Shown: piece after piece, positions 8,389 through 17,397 of the stretch | Position numbering within the stretch: position 1 is the first letter of the stretch | How the letters are laid out: the number at the start of each line of letters is the position of its first letter | NCBI RefSeq assembly: GCF_016806125.1 | Contig: NZ_CP047166.1 | Span: 2,666,001-2,730,000 of the forward strand | DNA length: 64,000 nt | Reading direction: 5' to 3' | From: Ponticoccus alexandrii | GTDB taxonomy: Bacteria; Pseudomonadota; Alphaproteobacteria; Rhodobacterales; Rhodobacteraceae | Position numbers and translations under genes: made by a program | The notes under the pieces: model-generated | Database searches by the model: none | Told to the model about the DNA's origin: nothing | What the model saw: only the letters and a program-made list of their open reading frames with translations

Positions 8389-10071
8389 TCATGCCCCGGT
8401 CTCCGCGCCCAGCGTCACGCGGGTCTGCATCGCCGCTGCCAGCGCCGGGTCATGCGTGGCGACCACGACGGCGCGCCCCCCGGCGCGCATCCGCTCCAGC
8501 GCCGCAATCACGCAGCGCGCGGTGTCGGGGTCCAGATCCGCCGTCGGCTCGTCGGCCAGCACCAGATCGCCCCCGGCCATGACCGCGCGCGCCAGCATCA
8601 GGCGCCGCATTTCGCCCCCCGAGACGCCACCCCCGGTTTCGCCCAGCCGGCTCGCAAGGCCCTCTGGCAGGCGCGCGACTATGGCCTCGGCCTCGGCCAG
8701 CCGCAGCGCGGCGCGCGGATCGGCACCGGTGCCGCGCGGGTCCAGCCAGTCCGCCAGCGGCATGTCCGGCATATGCGGGCGCTGCGGCACAAGCGCCAGC
8801 CGCGCTCGCCAGCCATCCGCCGCGCCAGCGTCCAACCGCCTCCCGCAGACCATCACCGCGCCAGCGTCCAGCGGCACCAGCCCCGCCAGCGCCGCCAGCG
8901 TCGTCGACTTTCCGCTGCCGCTTGGCCCGACCAGGGCAAGGCTCTGCCCGGCCTCGACCGTAAGATCCGGCAGAGCGACGCGCCCGTCGCCAAGCATCAC
9001 CACAGCACCCGCCGCGCGCAGCGACAGCGGGCCCGGCAGCGGCTCTGCCGCCTCGCCCCGCCCCAGCATCGCGGCGCGCGGCGCGGCATCCAGCGCCTCC
9101 AGTTCCGCCATCACCGCCTGCCCCGCCGCACGGTCGTGCCACGCCGTGGCGAGGTCCCGCAGCGGCTGGAAGAATTCCGGCGCGATCAGCAGCAGGAACA
9201 GCCCCTGTCCCACCGTCAGGGGGGCGCCCCATGTGCCGATGGTGATCTCGCCCAGCAGCGTGAAGCCCACGAAGACCGCCACCAGCGCCACCCCCAGCGC
9301 CGAGAAGAACTCCAGCACCGTGGAGGACAGGAAGGCGACCCGCAGCACCGCCATGGTGCGCTGCCTGAGCGCCTCAGCCCGCGCCGCGAAATCCTGCGTG
9401 GCGCGCTCCGTGGCGCCCAGCAGCCGGATGTCGGTCAGCGCCGAGAGCCGTTCCATCAGCATGGTGTTCATGTCCCCGACCTCTGCCATCTGGCGGCGCG
9501 AGGCCTCTTCCGCCGCCATGCCCACCAGCGCCATGAAGACCGGGATCAGCGGCCCCGCCACCAGCAGCGTCAACCCGACGAGCCACGAGTGCCAGAAGGC
9601 CAGCGCCAGCAGAAGCGCCGGAAGGATCCGCGCCCGCAGCATCGCCACGCGGTAGCGCGTGATCCACGGTTGCAGCAGCGGCAGCTTCTGCACCGCCAGA
9701 GAGGCCATGGCGGCGGAGCCGAGGCCCGAGGGCTCGCGCGCCTCGCGCCGGATCAGCGCGGCGCGTTCGCGGACGATGGTGCGGTCGGCGGCCTTGAACA
9801 GCAGCGCGCCGGAGCGGTGTTCGAGCCCGGCACGGATGACGGCAATGGCGAGGAAGACCGCCGCGGCGGGCAAGGCCCGTGAGAGGGGGTCCTGCCCGTG
9901 AATCCAGCCCGAAACAGCCCATGCAAGGACCGCCGCCTGCACCGGCCAGAGCGCCCCGGCCAGCACCGACAGCCAGCCCGCGATGCGCAGCGCGCGCGCG
10001 ACCGGGCGCAGGATCCGGTCGGCCATGCGGCGGCTGGGGGCGCGGGCGGTCTGGGGGCTGGGGTCTGCCAT
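8389..10071 (-). CDS. cydD: Thiol reductant ABC exporter subunit CydD
   Basis: A 560-residue ABC half-transporter: about six N-terminal membrane helices followed by an ATPase domain with Walker A GPSGSGKST, signature VSGGEMRR and Walker B LVLADEPTADLD. It pairs with the CydC product to export reduced thiols to the periplasm. The ATG at 10071 is chosen because GGAGGATC precedes it at ideal spacing; the frame continues upstream without an initiation signal. The stop lies 86 bp before the chosen cydC start, so the two form one operon on the minus strand. Confidence 0.87.
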   Translation of the reverse strand: MADPSPQTARAPSRRMADRILRPVARALRIAGWLSVLAGALWPVQAAVLAWAVSGWIHGQDPLSRALPAAAVFLAIAVIRAGLEHRSGALLFKAADRTIVRERAALIRREAREPSGLGSAAMASLAVQKLPLLQPWITRYRVAMLRARILPALLLALAFWHSWLVGLTLLVAGPLIPVFMALVGMAAEEASRRQMAEVGDMNTMLMERLSALTDIRLLGATERATQDFAARAEALRQRTMAVLRVAFLSSTVLEFFSALGVALVAVFVGFTLLGEITIGTWGAPLTVGQGLFLLLIAPEFFQPLRDLATAWHDRAAGQAVMAELEALDAAPRAAMLGRGEAAEPLPGPLSLRAAGAVVMLGDGRVALPDLTVEAGQSLALVGPSGSGKSTTLAALAGLVPLDAGAVMVCGRRLDAGAADGWRARLALVPQRPHMPDMPLADWLDPRGTGADPRAALRLAEAEAIVARLPEGLASRLGETGGGVSGGEMRRLMLARAVMAGGDLVLADEPTADLDPDTARCVIAALERMRAGGRAVVVATHDPALAAAMQTRVTLGAETGA

Positions 10072-10406
10072 GATCCTCCGGCGGGTCTGCGGGGCGTCGA
10101 CCGCCCGGAAAGCGCGACGGGTGCAAGGCCGCGCCCGCCGGTCTGCATCTAGTCTTCCGAGGCCCCCGGGGCGAGCGCCCGGCCCGCGTGAAAAGCGCAC
10201 AGGGGAGCACGAAGGCCGCGCACGCGGCCTTTGCGGCGACCGCGGCGCGCAGAGCAGCGCAGGCGCGGTCCTTCAGCGGGGACAACCCGCGCCCGGACGG
10301 CTTGCGCCCCCCACGCCGCGCTCTGGCGGTTTCGCAGCGTTCTCCGGCTGCGCAAGAGCCCCGTCGCGCCCATCGAAGCCCGAGAGCCGCGCGCAGCGCA
10401 GCCGCA
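10072..10406. other. Non-coding gap between murD and cydD
   Basis: A GC-rich stretch that must hold the cydDC promoter and the end of the murD transcript. A 9-bp palindromic stem AAGGCCGCG/CGCGGCCTT (10212-10231) could fold, but no U-run follows in the murD direction. In related genomes ftsW and murG usually follow murD; nothing of them is left here. Confidence 0.4.
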
Positions 10407-11807
10407 TCACGCCGCGCCAGCCACCTTCGCCACCTGCGCGATGAAATCCTCGCCGCGTTTCTCGAAGTTGTCATATTGGTCGAAACTGGCGGCGGCGGGC
10501 GCCAGCAGGACAACCTCGCCCGGCTGCGCCTCTGCCGCCGCGCGGGCGACAGCCAGCTCCATTGTGCGGCAGACCTCGGTCTCGATCCCCGGCAGACCCA
10601 GCGCGAAACCCTCGGCCTCGCGGCCGATCACATAGGCCTTGGACACATGCGCCAGACCCGGCGCCAGCGCGTCCAGCCCGCCTTCCTTCATGAGCCCGCC
10701 GCAGACCCAGCGCACCTTCGGGAAGGCCAGCAGCGCCTTCAGCGCGGCGTCGACATTGGTGGCCTTGGAGTCGTTGACGTAGGACACCCCGCCCACCTCG
10801 GCGATGCGCTGGCTGCGGTGGGGCAGACCGGCGAAGCTGTGCAGCGCCGTCTCGATCTCGCGCGGCCCCAGCGCCAGCGCGCGGCATGCGGCATAGGCGG
10901 CGCAGGCGTTCTGGTGGTTGTGCGTGCCCGGCAGGCCCGCGACCGCACGCAGGTCGATGCTGCCGACCTGCCGCCCCTTGCGCCATTCCGACAGGAAGCC
11001 CTTGCGCGCAAAGACCATCCAGCCGGGGCCGGACAGCTTGGAGGTGGCCACCCGGATCACCCGGTCATCGGCCTGCCCCTCCGAGAGCTGCCCGGCCAGA
11101 AAACGCCCCTCGACCTCGTCCACGCCGATCACCGCGCGGTCTGGCCCACCCTCTGCAAAGAGCCGCCGCTTGGCCGCGAAGTAGCCCCCCGGCCCGCCGT
11201 GCCGGTCAAGGTGATCCGGCGAGAGGTTGGTAAAGACCGCCACGTCCGGCGTCAGCGCCCGCGCCAGTTCGGTCTGGTAGGAGGACAGCTCCAGCACAAC
11301 CACGCCACCGTCGCCCGGCGGGTCGATGTCCAGCACGCCGCGCCCGATGTTGCCCGCAAGCTGGCTTTCGCGGCCCGAGACGGTCAGGATGTGGTGGATC
11401 AGCGCCGAGGTGGTGGATTTGCCGTTCGACCCGGTGATCGCGACGACGCGCGGCGGGCGATCGTAGCCCTCCCAGCCCGCGCCCAGCGACCGGAAGAACA
11501 AGCCGATGTCATTGTCCACCGGCACCCCGGCCTCCAGCGCGGCGGCGATGACCGGATTCGGCGCCGGATAGAGGTGCGGGATGCCCGGAGAGGTCACGAG
11601 GCAGGCCACCTCGTCGAAGGCGCCGGGCCGCGTCAGGGTGCGGGCCTCGAAGCCCTCGGCCTCTGCCGCCTCGCGCGCGGCGGGGTTGTCGTCCCACACA
11701 AGGACACTTGCGCCGCCGGCGCGCAATGCCCGCGCCGCCGAAAGGCCGGAGCGTCCCAGCCCCAGGACCGCCACCACCGCGCCGTCGAACCCTCTGACCG
11801 GGATCAT
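10407..11807 (-). CDS. murD: UDP-N-acetylmuramoyl-L-alanine--D-glutamate ligase
   Basis: A 466-residue Mur ligase that adds D-glutamate to UDP-MurNAc-L-Ala in cytoplasmic peptidoglycan synthesis. The N-terminal Rossmann motif [11 protein letters not shown]-binding GSNGKST, and the C-terminal DSKATN and PAAASFDQ segments are all typical of MurD. The start ATG gives MIPV before the Rossmann motif; the frame upstream has no clear site. It is separated from mraY by an oppositely oriented yihY gene and two terminators, so it appears to be its own transcription unit rather than part of the main dcw operon. Confidence 0.93.
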   Translation of the reverse strand: MIPVRGFDGAVVAVLGLGRSGLSAARALRAGGASVLVWDDNPAAREAAEAEGFEARTLTRPGAFDEVACLVTSPGIPHLYPAPNPVIAAALEAGVPVDNDIGLFFRSLGAGWEGYDRPPRVVAITGSNGKSTTSALIHHILTVSGRESQLAGNIGRGVLDIDPPGDGGVVVLELSSYQTELARALTPDVAVFTNLSPDHLDRHGGPGGYFAAKRRLFAEGGPDRAVIGVDEVEGRFLAGQLSEGQADDRVIRVATSKLSGPGWMVFARKGFLSEWRKGRQVGSIDLRAVAGLPGTHNHQNACAAYAACRALALGPREIETALHSFAGLPHRSQRIAEVGGVSYVNDSKATNVDAALKALLAFPKVRWVCGGLMKEGGLDALAPGLAHVSKAYVIGREAEGFALGLPGIETEVCRTMELAVARAAAEAQPGEVVLLAPAAASFDQYDNFEKRGEDFIAQVAKVAGAA

Positions 11808-11860
11808 GCCATGCCTCCGCCTGTCTGTCGCGATCAGAGCTACCCCGGGACGGCGATGCT

Positions 11861-11897
11861 GAAAAGCCCCGGCGCGCATCCGTCGCGCGCCCGGGGC
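11861..11897 (-). terminator. Rho-independent terminator just upstream of murD
   Basis: A stem of 12 bp with one bulge (GCCCCGGCGCGC against GCGCGCCCGGGGC) encloses a short loop and, on the minus strand, is followed by TTTTC. It would stop any minus-strand transcript arriving from the mraY side before it reaches murD. Confidence 0.5.
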
Positions 11898-11975
11898 CTT
11901 TACCCGGCGGCGCCTTGCATCATATGGATCGGCAAGACCTTGCCGACCGTGTAACGGGGGGAACCACCCGCGCCG

Positions 11976-12956
11976 ATGACCACAACCACCCGCCCCTTCC
12001 TGCGCCGCACGCGCTCGCCACGGGACATGACCGGGACGCGCGCCTATGCCCCCCGGAACCTGCCGCTGAAGGCCTGGTTCCGCGCCTTCTGGCGGCTGCC
12101 GGCTCGGGTTGCGGACGATCGCATCACCCTGATCGCCGCCGGAGTGGCCTTCTACGGGCTGCTTTCGCTGTTCCCGGCGATCACAGCGATGATGGCGGTG
12201 GCGGGGCTGCTTTTCGACCCGACCGCCGTCACGGAAGAGCTGCAAAGCGTCGCCCAGCTGATGCCGGACAACGCGGCCACCATCGTGATGGATCAGGCGC
12301 GCGGCGTGGCGGGCAGCCACGAAAAGGGGCTGGGCCTCGCCGCGATCCTCGGGTTTGCGCTGGCGATCTGGTCGGCCTCGCGCGGGGTGGGCAGCCTGAT
12401 GCAGGGCATCAACGTCGCCTTCGACAAGCGCGAGAGCCGTGGCTTCATCCGCCAGACCTTTGCGCAGCTCTTGCTGACGGTGGTCCTTGTGCTGGGAGTG
12501 GCCATGGGATTCGCCGCGACCATCGTGATCCCCACGGCGATGAAGTTCGTCCCCCTGGGCGACACGGAACAGCGCATCATCGACGCCCTGCGCTGGGGGG
12601 CCATGCTGGGCCTGTCGGTGGTCGGCGTGATGATCCTCTACCGCTACGCCCCGGACCGCGACCGCGCGCGCTGGCGCTGGCTTGTGCCGGGGGCGGTTCT
12701 GGCGACCGTTCTCTGGGTGATCGGCTGCGTGGGCTTTTCGCTCTATGTCGAGAACTTCGGCAACTACCAGCAGACCTTCGGCACGCTGACCGGGGTCGTG
12801 GTGCTGCTGCTCTGGCTCTGGCTGTCAGCCACGGTGTTGCTGGTGGGCGCGGAACTCAACGCCGCGCTGGATGCGGTCAACCGCGAGGCCGACCTGCCGC
12901 CGGATGCGCCGGAGCAGCGCGAGAAATCTCCCGAGGCGATCCCCACGGACAGTTGA
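11976..12956 (+). CDS. YihY/BrkB-family inner membrane protein
   Basis: A 326-residue protein with about six membrane helices and the family features [15 protein letters not shown] near residues 50-65 and a central [14 protein letters not shown] segment. The family was once called ribonuclease BN, which is now considered wrong; its real role is unknown. It runs opposite to the surrounding dcw genes, between murD and mraY, starting 168 bp from murD. In many relatives mraY and murD are direct neighbours, so this gene looks inserted. A mraY-side terminator starts 18 bp after its stop. Confidence 0.85.
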   Translation: MTTTTRPFLRRTRSPRDMTGTRAYAPRNLPLKAWFRAFWRLPARVADDRITLIAAGVAFYGLLSLFPAITAMMAVAGLLFDPTAVTEELQSVAQLMPDNAATIVMDQARGVAGSHEKGLGLAAILGFALAIWSASRGVGSLMQGINVAFDKRESRGFIRQTFAQLLLTVVLVLGVAMGFAATIVIPTAMKFVPLGDTEQRIIDALRWGAMLGLSVVGVMILYRYAPDRDRARWRWLVPGAVLATVLWVIGCVGFSLYVENFGNYQQTFGTLTGVVVLLLWLWLSATVLLVGAELNAALDAVNREADLPPDAPEQREKSPEAIPTDS

Positions 12957-12973
12957 CCCGGACGGTCAGACAG

Positions 12974-12996
12974 AAAAAGGCCCGCTGCGCGGGCCT
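12974..12996 (-). terminator. Rho-independent terminator for the mraY end of the dcw operon
   Basis: The 8-bp stem AGGCCCGC/GCGGGCCT with loop TGC is followed by five T on the minus strand. It lies about 180 bp past the mraY stop and right after the yihY stop, so it should end the mraZ-to-mraY transcript. Confidence 0.7.
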
Positions 12997-13018
12997 GCGA
13001 GAGGCTCTGCCTCTCGCG

Positions 13019-13149
13019 CTCTCCGAGGTATTTTCGGACCAAAGAAGGAGGGACCTTTCACCGCTTCTTCTGTCTGGAAATATCCTGGGGGGCGAGCGCA
13101 GCGAGCGGGGGCAAAGCCCCCACCCGGTCGCCTGCGCGCCGCGCAGGCG
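13019..13149. repeat. Dispersed intergenic repeat, copy B (an inverted core plus a full copy)
   Basis: A minus-strand core (GAGGTATTTTCGGACCAAAG, 13025-13044) is followed by a full plus-strand copy from 13064: CTTCTTCTGTC, AAATATCCTGGGGGG, CGAGCGCAGCGAGCG, a GGGGGCAAAGCCCCC hairpin, then CGGTCGCC, stem and GGCGAAAC. It lies between the converging yihY and mraY genes. Confidence 0.7.
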
Positions 13150-13177
13150 AAACGGCATCCGCCTGATCGGTGCTTCT

Positions 13178-14260
13178 TCAGCGGACCTTCAGCGTGGCCA
13201 GACCGATGATCGCCAGGATCAGCGAAATGATCCAGAAGCGGATCACGATGGTGGGCTCCGCCCAGCCCTTCTTTTCGTAGTGGTGATGGATCGGCGCCAT
13301 CAGGAAGACCCGCTTGCCGGTGCGCTTGAAGTAGAGCACCTGGATGATCACCGACAGGGCCTCGACCACGAAGAGCCCGCCGACGATGCCCAGCACGATC
13401 TCGTGCTTGGTCGCCACCGCGATCGCACCCAGCGCGCCGCCCAGGGCCAGGGACCCCGTGTCGCCCATAAAGACCGCCGCGGGCGGCGCATTGTACCACA
13501 AAAAGCCAAGGCCCCCGCCGACGACCCCGGCCGCGAAGACGAGAATCTCGCCCGTTCCCGGCACGTAGTGCACGTCGAGGTATTCGGTGAAGTCGACCCG
13601 GCCGACCGCATAGGCGATGATCCCCAGCGTCGAGGTCGCGATCATCACCGGCATGATCGCCAGCCCGTCCAGACCGTCGGTCAGGTTCACCGCGTTGGCC
13701 GCCCCCACGATCACGATCATCGCGAAGGGGATGAAGAGGAACGACAGGTTGATGAGCGTATTCTTGAAGATCGGCAGGGCCAGCTGGTAGGTCAGTTCGT
13801 CCGGGTGGTACTGAGCCGCCCAGAAACCCGCGATCCCCGCAATGATGAAGCCCAGCAGCAGCCGCGTCCGCCCCGAGACCCCGGCGGTGTTCTGCTTGGA
13901 CACCTTGGCGTAGTCGTCGGCAAAGCCGATGGCCGCGTAGGCCATGGTCACGAAAAGCACCATCCAGACGAAGGCATTGTCCAGCCGCGCCCAGAGCAGG
14001 GTCGAGGTGATCAGCGCCCCGATGATCAGCAGCCCGCCCATGGTCGGCGTGCCGGCCTTGACGAAATGCCCCTCGGGGCCGTCCGTGCGGATCGGCTGGC
14101 CCTTGCCCTGCCGCTTGCGCAGCACATTGATCAGCGGCAGCCCGAAGAGAAAGCCGAAGACCAGCGCCGTCAGAAAGGCGCCGCCCGCGCGAAAGGTGAT
14201 GTAGCGAAACAGGTTGAAGGCATCGCCGCCGTCGCTCAGTTCGGCCAACCAGTACAGCAT
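13178..14260 (-). CDS. mraY: Phospho-N-acetylmuramoyl-pentapeptide transferase
   Basis: A 360-residue polytopic membrane enzyme that links UDP-MurNAc-pentapeptide to undecaprenyl phosphate to form lipid I. Signature segments are all present: [28 protein letters not shown] and the C-terminal [15 protein letters not shown]. The length is normal. AGGAG precedes the ATG and the gap after murF is only 9 bp. It is the last minus-strand gene of the main dcw operon. Confidence 0.96.
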   Translation of the reverse strand: MLYWLAELSDGGDAFNLFRYITFRAGGAFLTALVFGFLFGLPLINVLRKRQGKGQPIRTDGPEGHFVKAGTPTMGGLLIIGALITSTLLWARLDNAFVWMVLFVTMAYAAIGFADDYAKVSKQNTAGVSGRTRLLLGFIIAGIAGFWAAQYHPDELTYQLALPIFKNTLINLSFLFIPFAMIVIVGAANAVNLTDGLDGLAIMPVMIATSTLGIIAYAVGRVDFTEYLDVHYVPGTGEILVFAAGVVGGGLGFLWYNAPPAAVFMGDTGSLALGGALGAIAVATKHEIVLGIVGGLFVVEALSVIIQVLYFKRTGKRVFLMAPIHHHYEKKGWAEPTIVIRFWIISLILAIIGLATLKVR

Positions 14261-14269
14261 TCCACGCTC

Positions 14270-15712
14270 CTAAACGTCTTGTTCGATCTCGGGGCTCGCC
14301 GGGGCCTTGCTCAGCCGCCGGATCGCATCGACCACGCGCCCGATTCCCATCGAGAGCGACCCCTTTGCCAGAACGATGTCGCCCGCGTCCAGATCCCGCA
14401 CGACCCGGCCCGCCATCTTGTCGGCTGTCTCAGTCCAGTGGCCGCGCTGCGCCTCGGGCAGCGCGAGCCATAGCGCGCGCATCAGCGGACCCACGCAATG
14501 CACGATGTCGATCTTCTGCGTTGCGGGCAGCGCCGCCACCGCCTGATGCAGGGCCACCTCGTCGGTGCCCAGTTCCTTCATGTCGCCAAGGTAGGCGATC
14601 CGCCGCCCCTTGGAAAAGCGTCCCACGCCGTCGCGCGGCTCTGCGGCCGCCAGCACCTCGAGCGAGGCGCCCAGCGAGGCGGGGTTGGCATTGTAGGCGT
14701 CGTCGATCAGCTCGACGCTTTGCCGCGCGTCCACCGGGTCCAGCAGGATGCGCTCGCGCAGGCCCCGCCCGGCGCCCGGGTTCCACTGCGCCAGCGCCGC
14801 GACCGCGCGCGCCCGGTCCAGCCGCAGCGCATGGGCCACCGCCAGCACACCCAGCCCGTTGACGGCGAAATGCCGCCCCGGGACCATGACCTTGTAAAGG
14901 ATCGGCGACCGCCACCCCCGCGCCTGCACCACCGTGCAGCTGTCCAGCACCGAGACCTCAAGCGCGCGATGATGCGCGCCGGGGCGCTCGCCGAAGGACA
15001 GCAGGCGCTTGGCATGGGCCTTGGCCGCCGCGCGCAGGATCGGGCTGACCGCGAGGTCGGCGTTGTAGACCGCCGTCCCGCCCTTCTCGAGCCCCTCGAA
15101 GATGCTCGCCTTCTCGTGCGCGATCCCCTCGAGACTGTCGAAGGCCGCTAGGTGCGCGGGCGCGACGATGGTCACCATGGCCACATGCGGGCGCGCCATG
15201 CGTGCCAGCGGTGCGATCTCGCCGGGATGGTTCATGCCGATCTCGATGATGGCGAAATCCGCATCGGCGGGCATCCGCGCCAGCGTCAGCGGCACGCCCC
15301 AGTGGTTGTTGTAGCTCTTCTCGGCGGCGTGGACCGTGCCCTGCTCGCCCAGAACCGTGCGCAGCATCTCCTTGGTCGAGGTCTTGCCGACCGACCCGGT
15401 GACCGCGACCACGCGGCCCCGGAACCGCGCGCGCGCCGCCTGACCCAAAGCCTCAAGCCCGGCCTGCACATCCTTGACCAAAAGGCATTTTCCGGGATCG
15501 ACCCCCTCGGGGACACGGCTGACCAAAGCCGCCGCCGCGCCGTTCTCCAGCGCCTGCGCGACGAAGTCATGGCCGTCGCGCGCTGCCTTCAGGGCCACGA
15601 AGAGATCGCCCTTTGCGATGGTGCGCGTGTCGATCGACACGCCCGAGGCCTGCCAGTCGCCGGCGACCGTGCCGCCGGTAGCCTCAGCCGCCTCCTGCGC
15701 CGTCCAGAGCAT
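14270..15712 (-). CDS. murF: UDP-N-acetylmuramoyl-tripeptide--D-alanyl-D-alanine ligase
   Basis: A 480-residue Mur ligase that adds D-Ala-D-Ala to the UDP-MurNAc-tripeptide. The VDSRT-like start (SIDTRTI), P-loop GSVGKTST, the EIGMNHPGEI motif and DDAYNANPAS are diagnostic for MurF. The ATG overlaps the murE stop by one base, indicating translational coupling; the upstream frame within murE is not used. It is followed closely by mraY. Confidence 0.95.
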   Translation of the reverse strand: MLWTAQEAAEATGGTVAGDWQASGVSIDTRTIAKGDLFVALKAARDGHDFVAQALENGAAAALVSRVPEGVDPGKCLLVKDVQAGLEALGQAARARFRGRVVAVTGSVGKTSTKEMLRTVLGEQGTVHAAEKSYNNHWGVPLTLARMPADADFAIIEIGMNHPGEIAPLARMARPHVAMVTIVAPAHLAAFDSLEGIAHEKASIFEGLEKGGTAVYNADLAVSPILRAAAKAHAKRLLSFGERPGAHHRALEVSVLDSCTVVQARGWRSPILYKVMVPGRHFAVNGLGVLAVAHALRLDRARAVAALAQWNPGAGRGLRERILLDPVDARQSVELIDDAYNANPASLGASLEVLAAAEPRDGVGRFSKGRRIAYLGDMKELGTDEVALHQAVAALPATQKIDIVHCVGPLMRALWLALPEAQRGHWTETADKMAGRVVRDLDAGDIVLAKGSLSMGIGRVVDAIRRLSKAPASPEIEQDV

Positions 15713-17205
15713 CACGATCCCTTCCCGTCCAGCGCCGCCACCGCGACGCTCGCCTGTTCCGCATCGTCGAAGGGATAGACCGTGTCGCCCACGATCTGCC
15801 CGCTCTCGTGACCCTTGCCGCAGATCAACAAAGCATCGCCCGGCCCCAGCGCGTCGACGCCGCGCAGGATCGCCTCGGCGCGGTCCGCCACCTCGATGGC
15901 CTCGGGCGCGCCCGCCATGACGGCGGCGCGGATGGCTGCTGGATCCTCGGAGCGCGGGTTGTCGTCGGTCACGATCACCGTATCCGCATGCTCTGCCGCC
16001 GCCTGTCCCATCAGGGGCCGCTTGCCCGCGTCGCGGTCGCCACCGGCGCCGACGATGGCCACCAGCCGCCCCATCACATGCGGGCGCAGCGCCTGAATGG
16101 CGGTCGCCACGGCATCGGGCGTATGGGCGTAATCGACAAAGACCGCCGCACCATTGTCGCGCGTCGCGGCAAGCTGCATCCGCCCCCGGACCGTACCTAG
16201 GAGCGGCAGCACGTCGAAGACATCCTCGGGGTCGCCGCCGCAGGCGATCACAAGACCCGCCGCCAGCAGCACGTTCTCCGCCTGAAAACCGCCGATCAGC
16301 CCCAGCCGCTCCTGCCGGACGAGGCCCTCGAAGCTGATGCGCACCTCCTGCCCCGTGGCGTCGAAGCGCTGCGCCTCGAGGCAGAGGTCCGCCGCCTCGC
16401 GACCCACGGTTAGCACCTCCTGCCCGCGCGCCTTGGCAATCGCCAGCATGTCCACACCGCGCGCATCGTCGATGTTGATCACTGCCGTGCCGTCCTCGGA
16501 CAGGACGCGTGCAAACAGCCCCGCCTTGGCGGCGAAGTAGTCGTCGAAGCTGGTGTGGTAATCCAGATGATCCTGCGTGAAGTTGGTAAAACCCGCCGCT
16601 GCAAGCGTCACCCCGTCCAGCCGCCGCTGGGCCAGCCCGTGGGACGAGGCCTCCATGGCCGCATGGGTCACGCCCGCCGCCGCCGCGCCCGCCAGCATCC
16701 GGTGCAGGGTGATCGGCTCGGGCGTGGTGTGGCGCAGCGGCGCCTGCCAGTCGCCCTCGACCCCAGTGGTGCCAAGGTTCACCGCGCGCAGCCCCAGCTC
16801 CTGCCAGATCTGCCGCACGAAGGTCGAGACGGAGGTCTTGCCGTTGGTACCGGTCACCGCGACCACCGTGTCGGGCTGGGCCCCGAACCACAGCGCGGCG
16901 GTATAGGCCAGCGCCTGCCGCGGATCTTCGGCGATCACCAGCGCCGCCCCGGACGCCTCCAGTACCTCCGCCGCCATCTTGGCGCCCGCCGCATCGGTCA
17001 GCACCGCCGCCGCGCCCGCCTCCAGCGCCGTGGCGATGAAGCTGGCGCCATGCACCTTTACCCCCGGCAGGGCTGCGAACAAGGCGCCTTCAGTCACGTC
17101 ACGGCTGTCCACCGTCAAACCGGTCACCCGCGCCTCTCGCCCGCCACGCGCGCGCAGGCCCAGTTCCGACAGGCTCTTGGTCATGGTCTTGCGGTCCGGC
17201 GCCAT
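15712..17205 (-). CDS. murE: UDP-N-acetylmuramoyl-L-alanyl-D-glutamate--2,6-diaminopimelate ligase
   Basis: A 497-residue Mur ligase with P-loop GTNGKTS, the MEASSHGL motif and the C-terminal DDNPRSEDP motif, whose DNPR core marks meso-diaminopimelate rather than lysine as the added amino acid. The ATG at 17205 is favoured by a GAGGGGG ribosome site; an internal ATG at 17184 lacks one. murF overlaps its end. About 190 bp separate it from ftsI, including a fragment of the dispersed repeat and possibly an internal promoter. Confidence 0.95.
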   Translation of the reverse strand: MAPDRKTMTKSLSELGLRARGGREARVTGLTVDSRDVTEGALFAALPGVKVHGASFIATALEAGAAAVLTDAAGAKMAAEVLEASGAALVIAEDPRQALAYTAALWFGAQPDTVVAVTGTNGKTSVSTFVRQIWQELGLRAVNLGTTGVEGDWQAPLRHTTPEPITLHRMLAGAAAAGVTHAAMEASSHGLAQRRLDGVTLAAAGFTNFTQDHLDYHTSFDDYFAAKAGLFARVLSEDGTAVINIDDARGVDMLAIAKARGQEVLTVGREAADLCLEAQRFDATGQEVRISFEGLVRQERLGLIGGFQAENVLLAAGLVIACGGDPEDVFDVLPLLGTVRGRMQLAATRDNGAAVFVDYAHTPDAVATAIQALRPHVMGRLVAIVGAGGDRDAGKRPLMGQAAAEHADTVIVTDDNPRSEDPAAIRAAVMAGAPEAIEVADRAEAILRGVDALGPGDALLICGKGHESGQIVGDTVYPFDDAEQASVAVAALDGKGS

Positions 17206-17222
17206 CTGGAAAGGCCCCCTCG

Positions 17223-17246
17223 CTTCTGCTTGGTCCAAATACCCTG
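17223..17246 (+). repeat. Dispersed intergenic repeat, copy C (core only)
   Basis: CTTCTGCTTGGTC followed by CAAATACCCTG matches the repeat core, without the G-rich hairpin. It lies between ftsI and murE, just upstream of the murE ribosome site, opposite to the gene direction. Confidence 0.5.
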
Positions 17247-17397
17247 AACGACGCGGGCCAAAGGCGCCCCGGTCGCACGGGTTCACTGCGCCCCAATGCC
17301 CCGTTAAGGCCCCCGGGTGCAAGTCCGTTCGGGCGGCGCCCACCCGTCAACCAACCCGGACCGGCGGCGCGGCGCGCAGAGCGCACGCCCCGGCCCG

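Noticed and set aside
8077-9882. A 601-codon plus-strand open frame opposite cydD and cydC
   Set aside because: Both ABC genes have complete motif sets; this frame is a compositional shadow.
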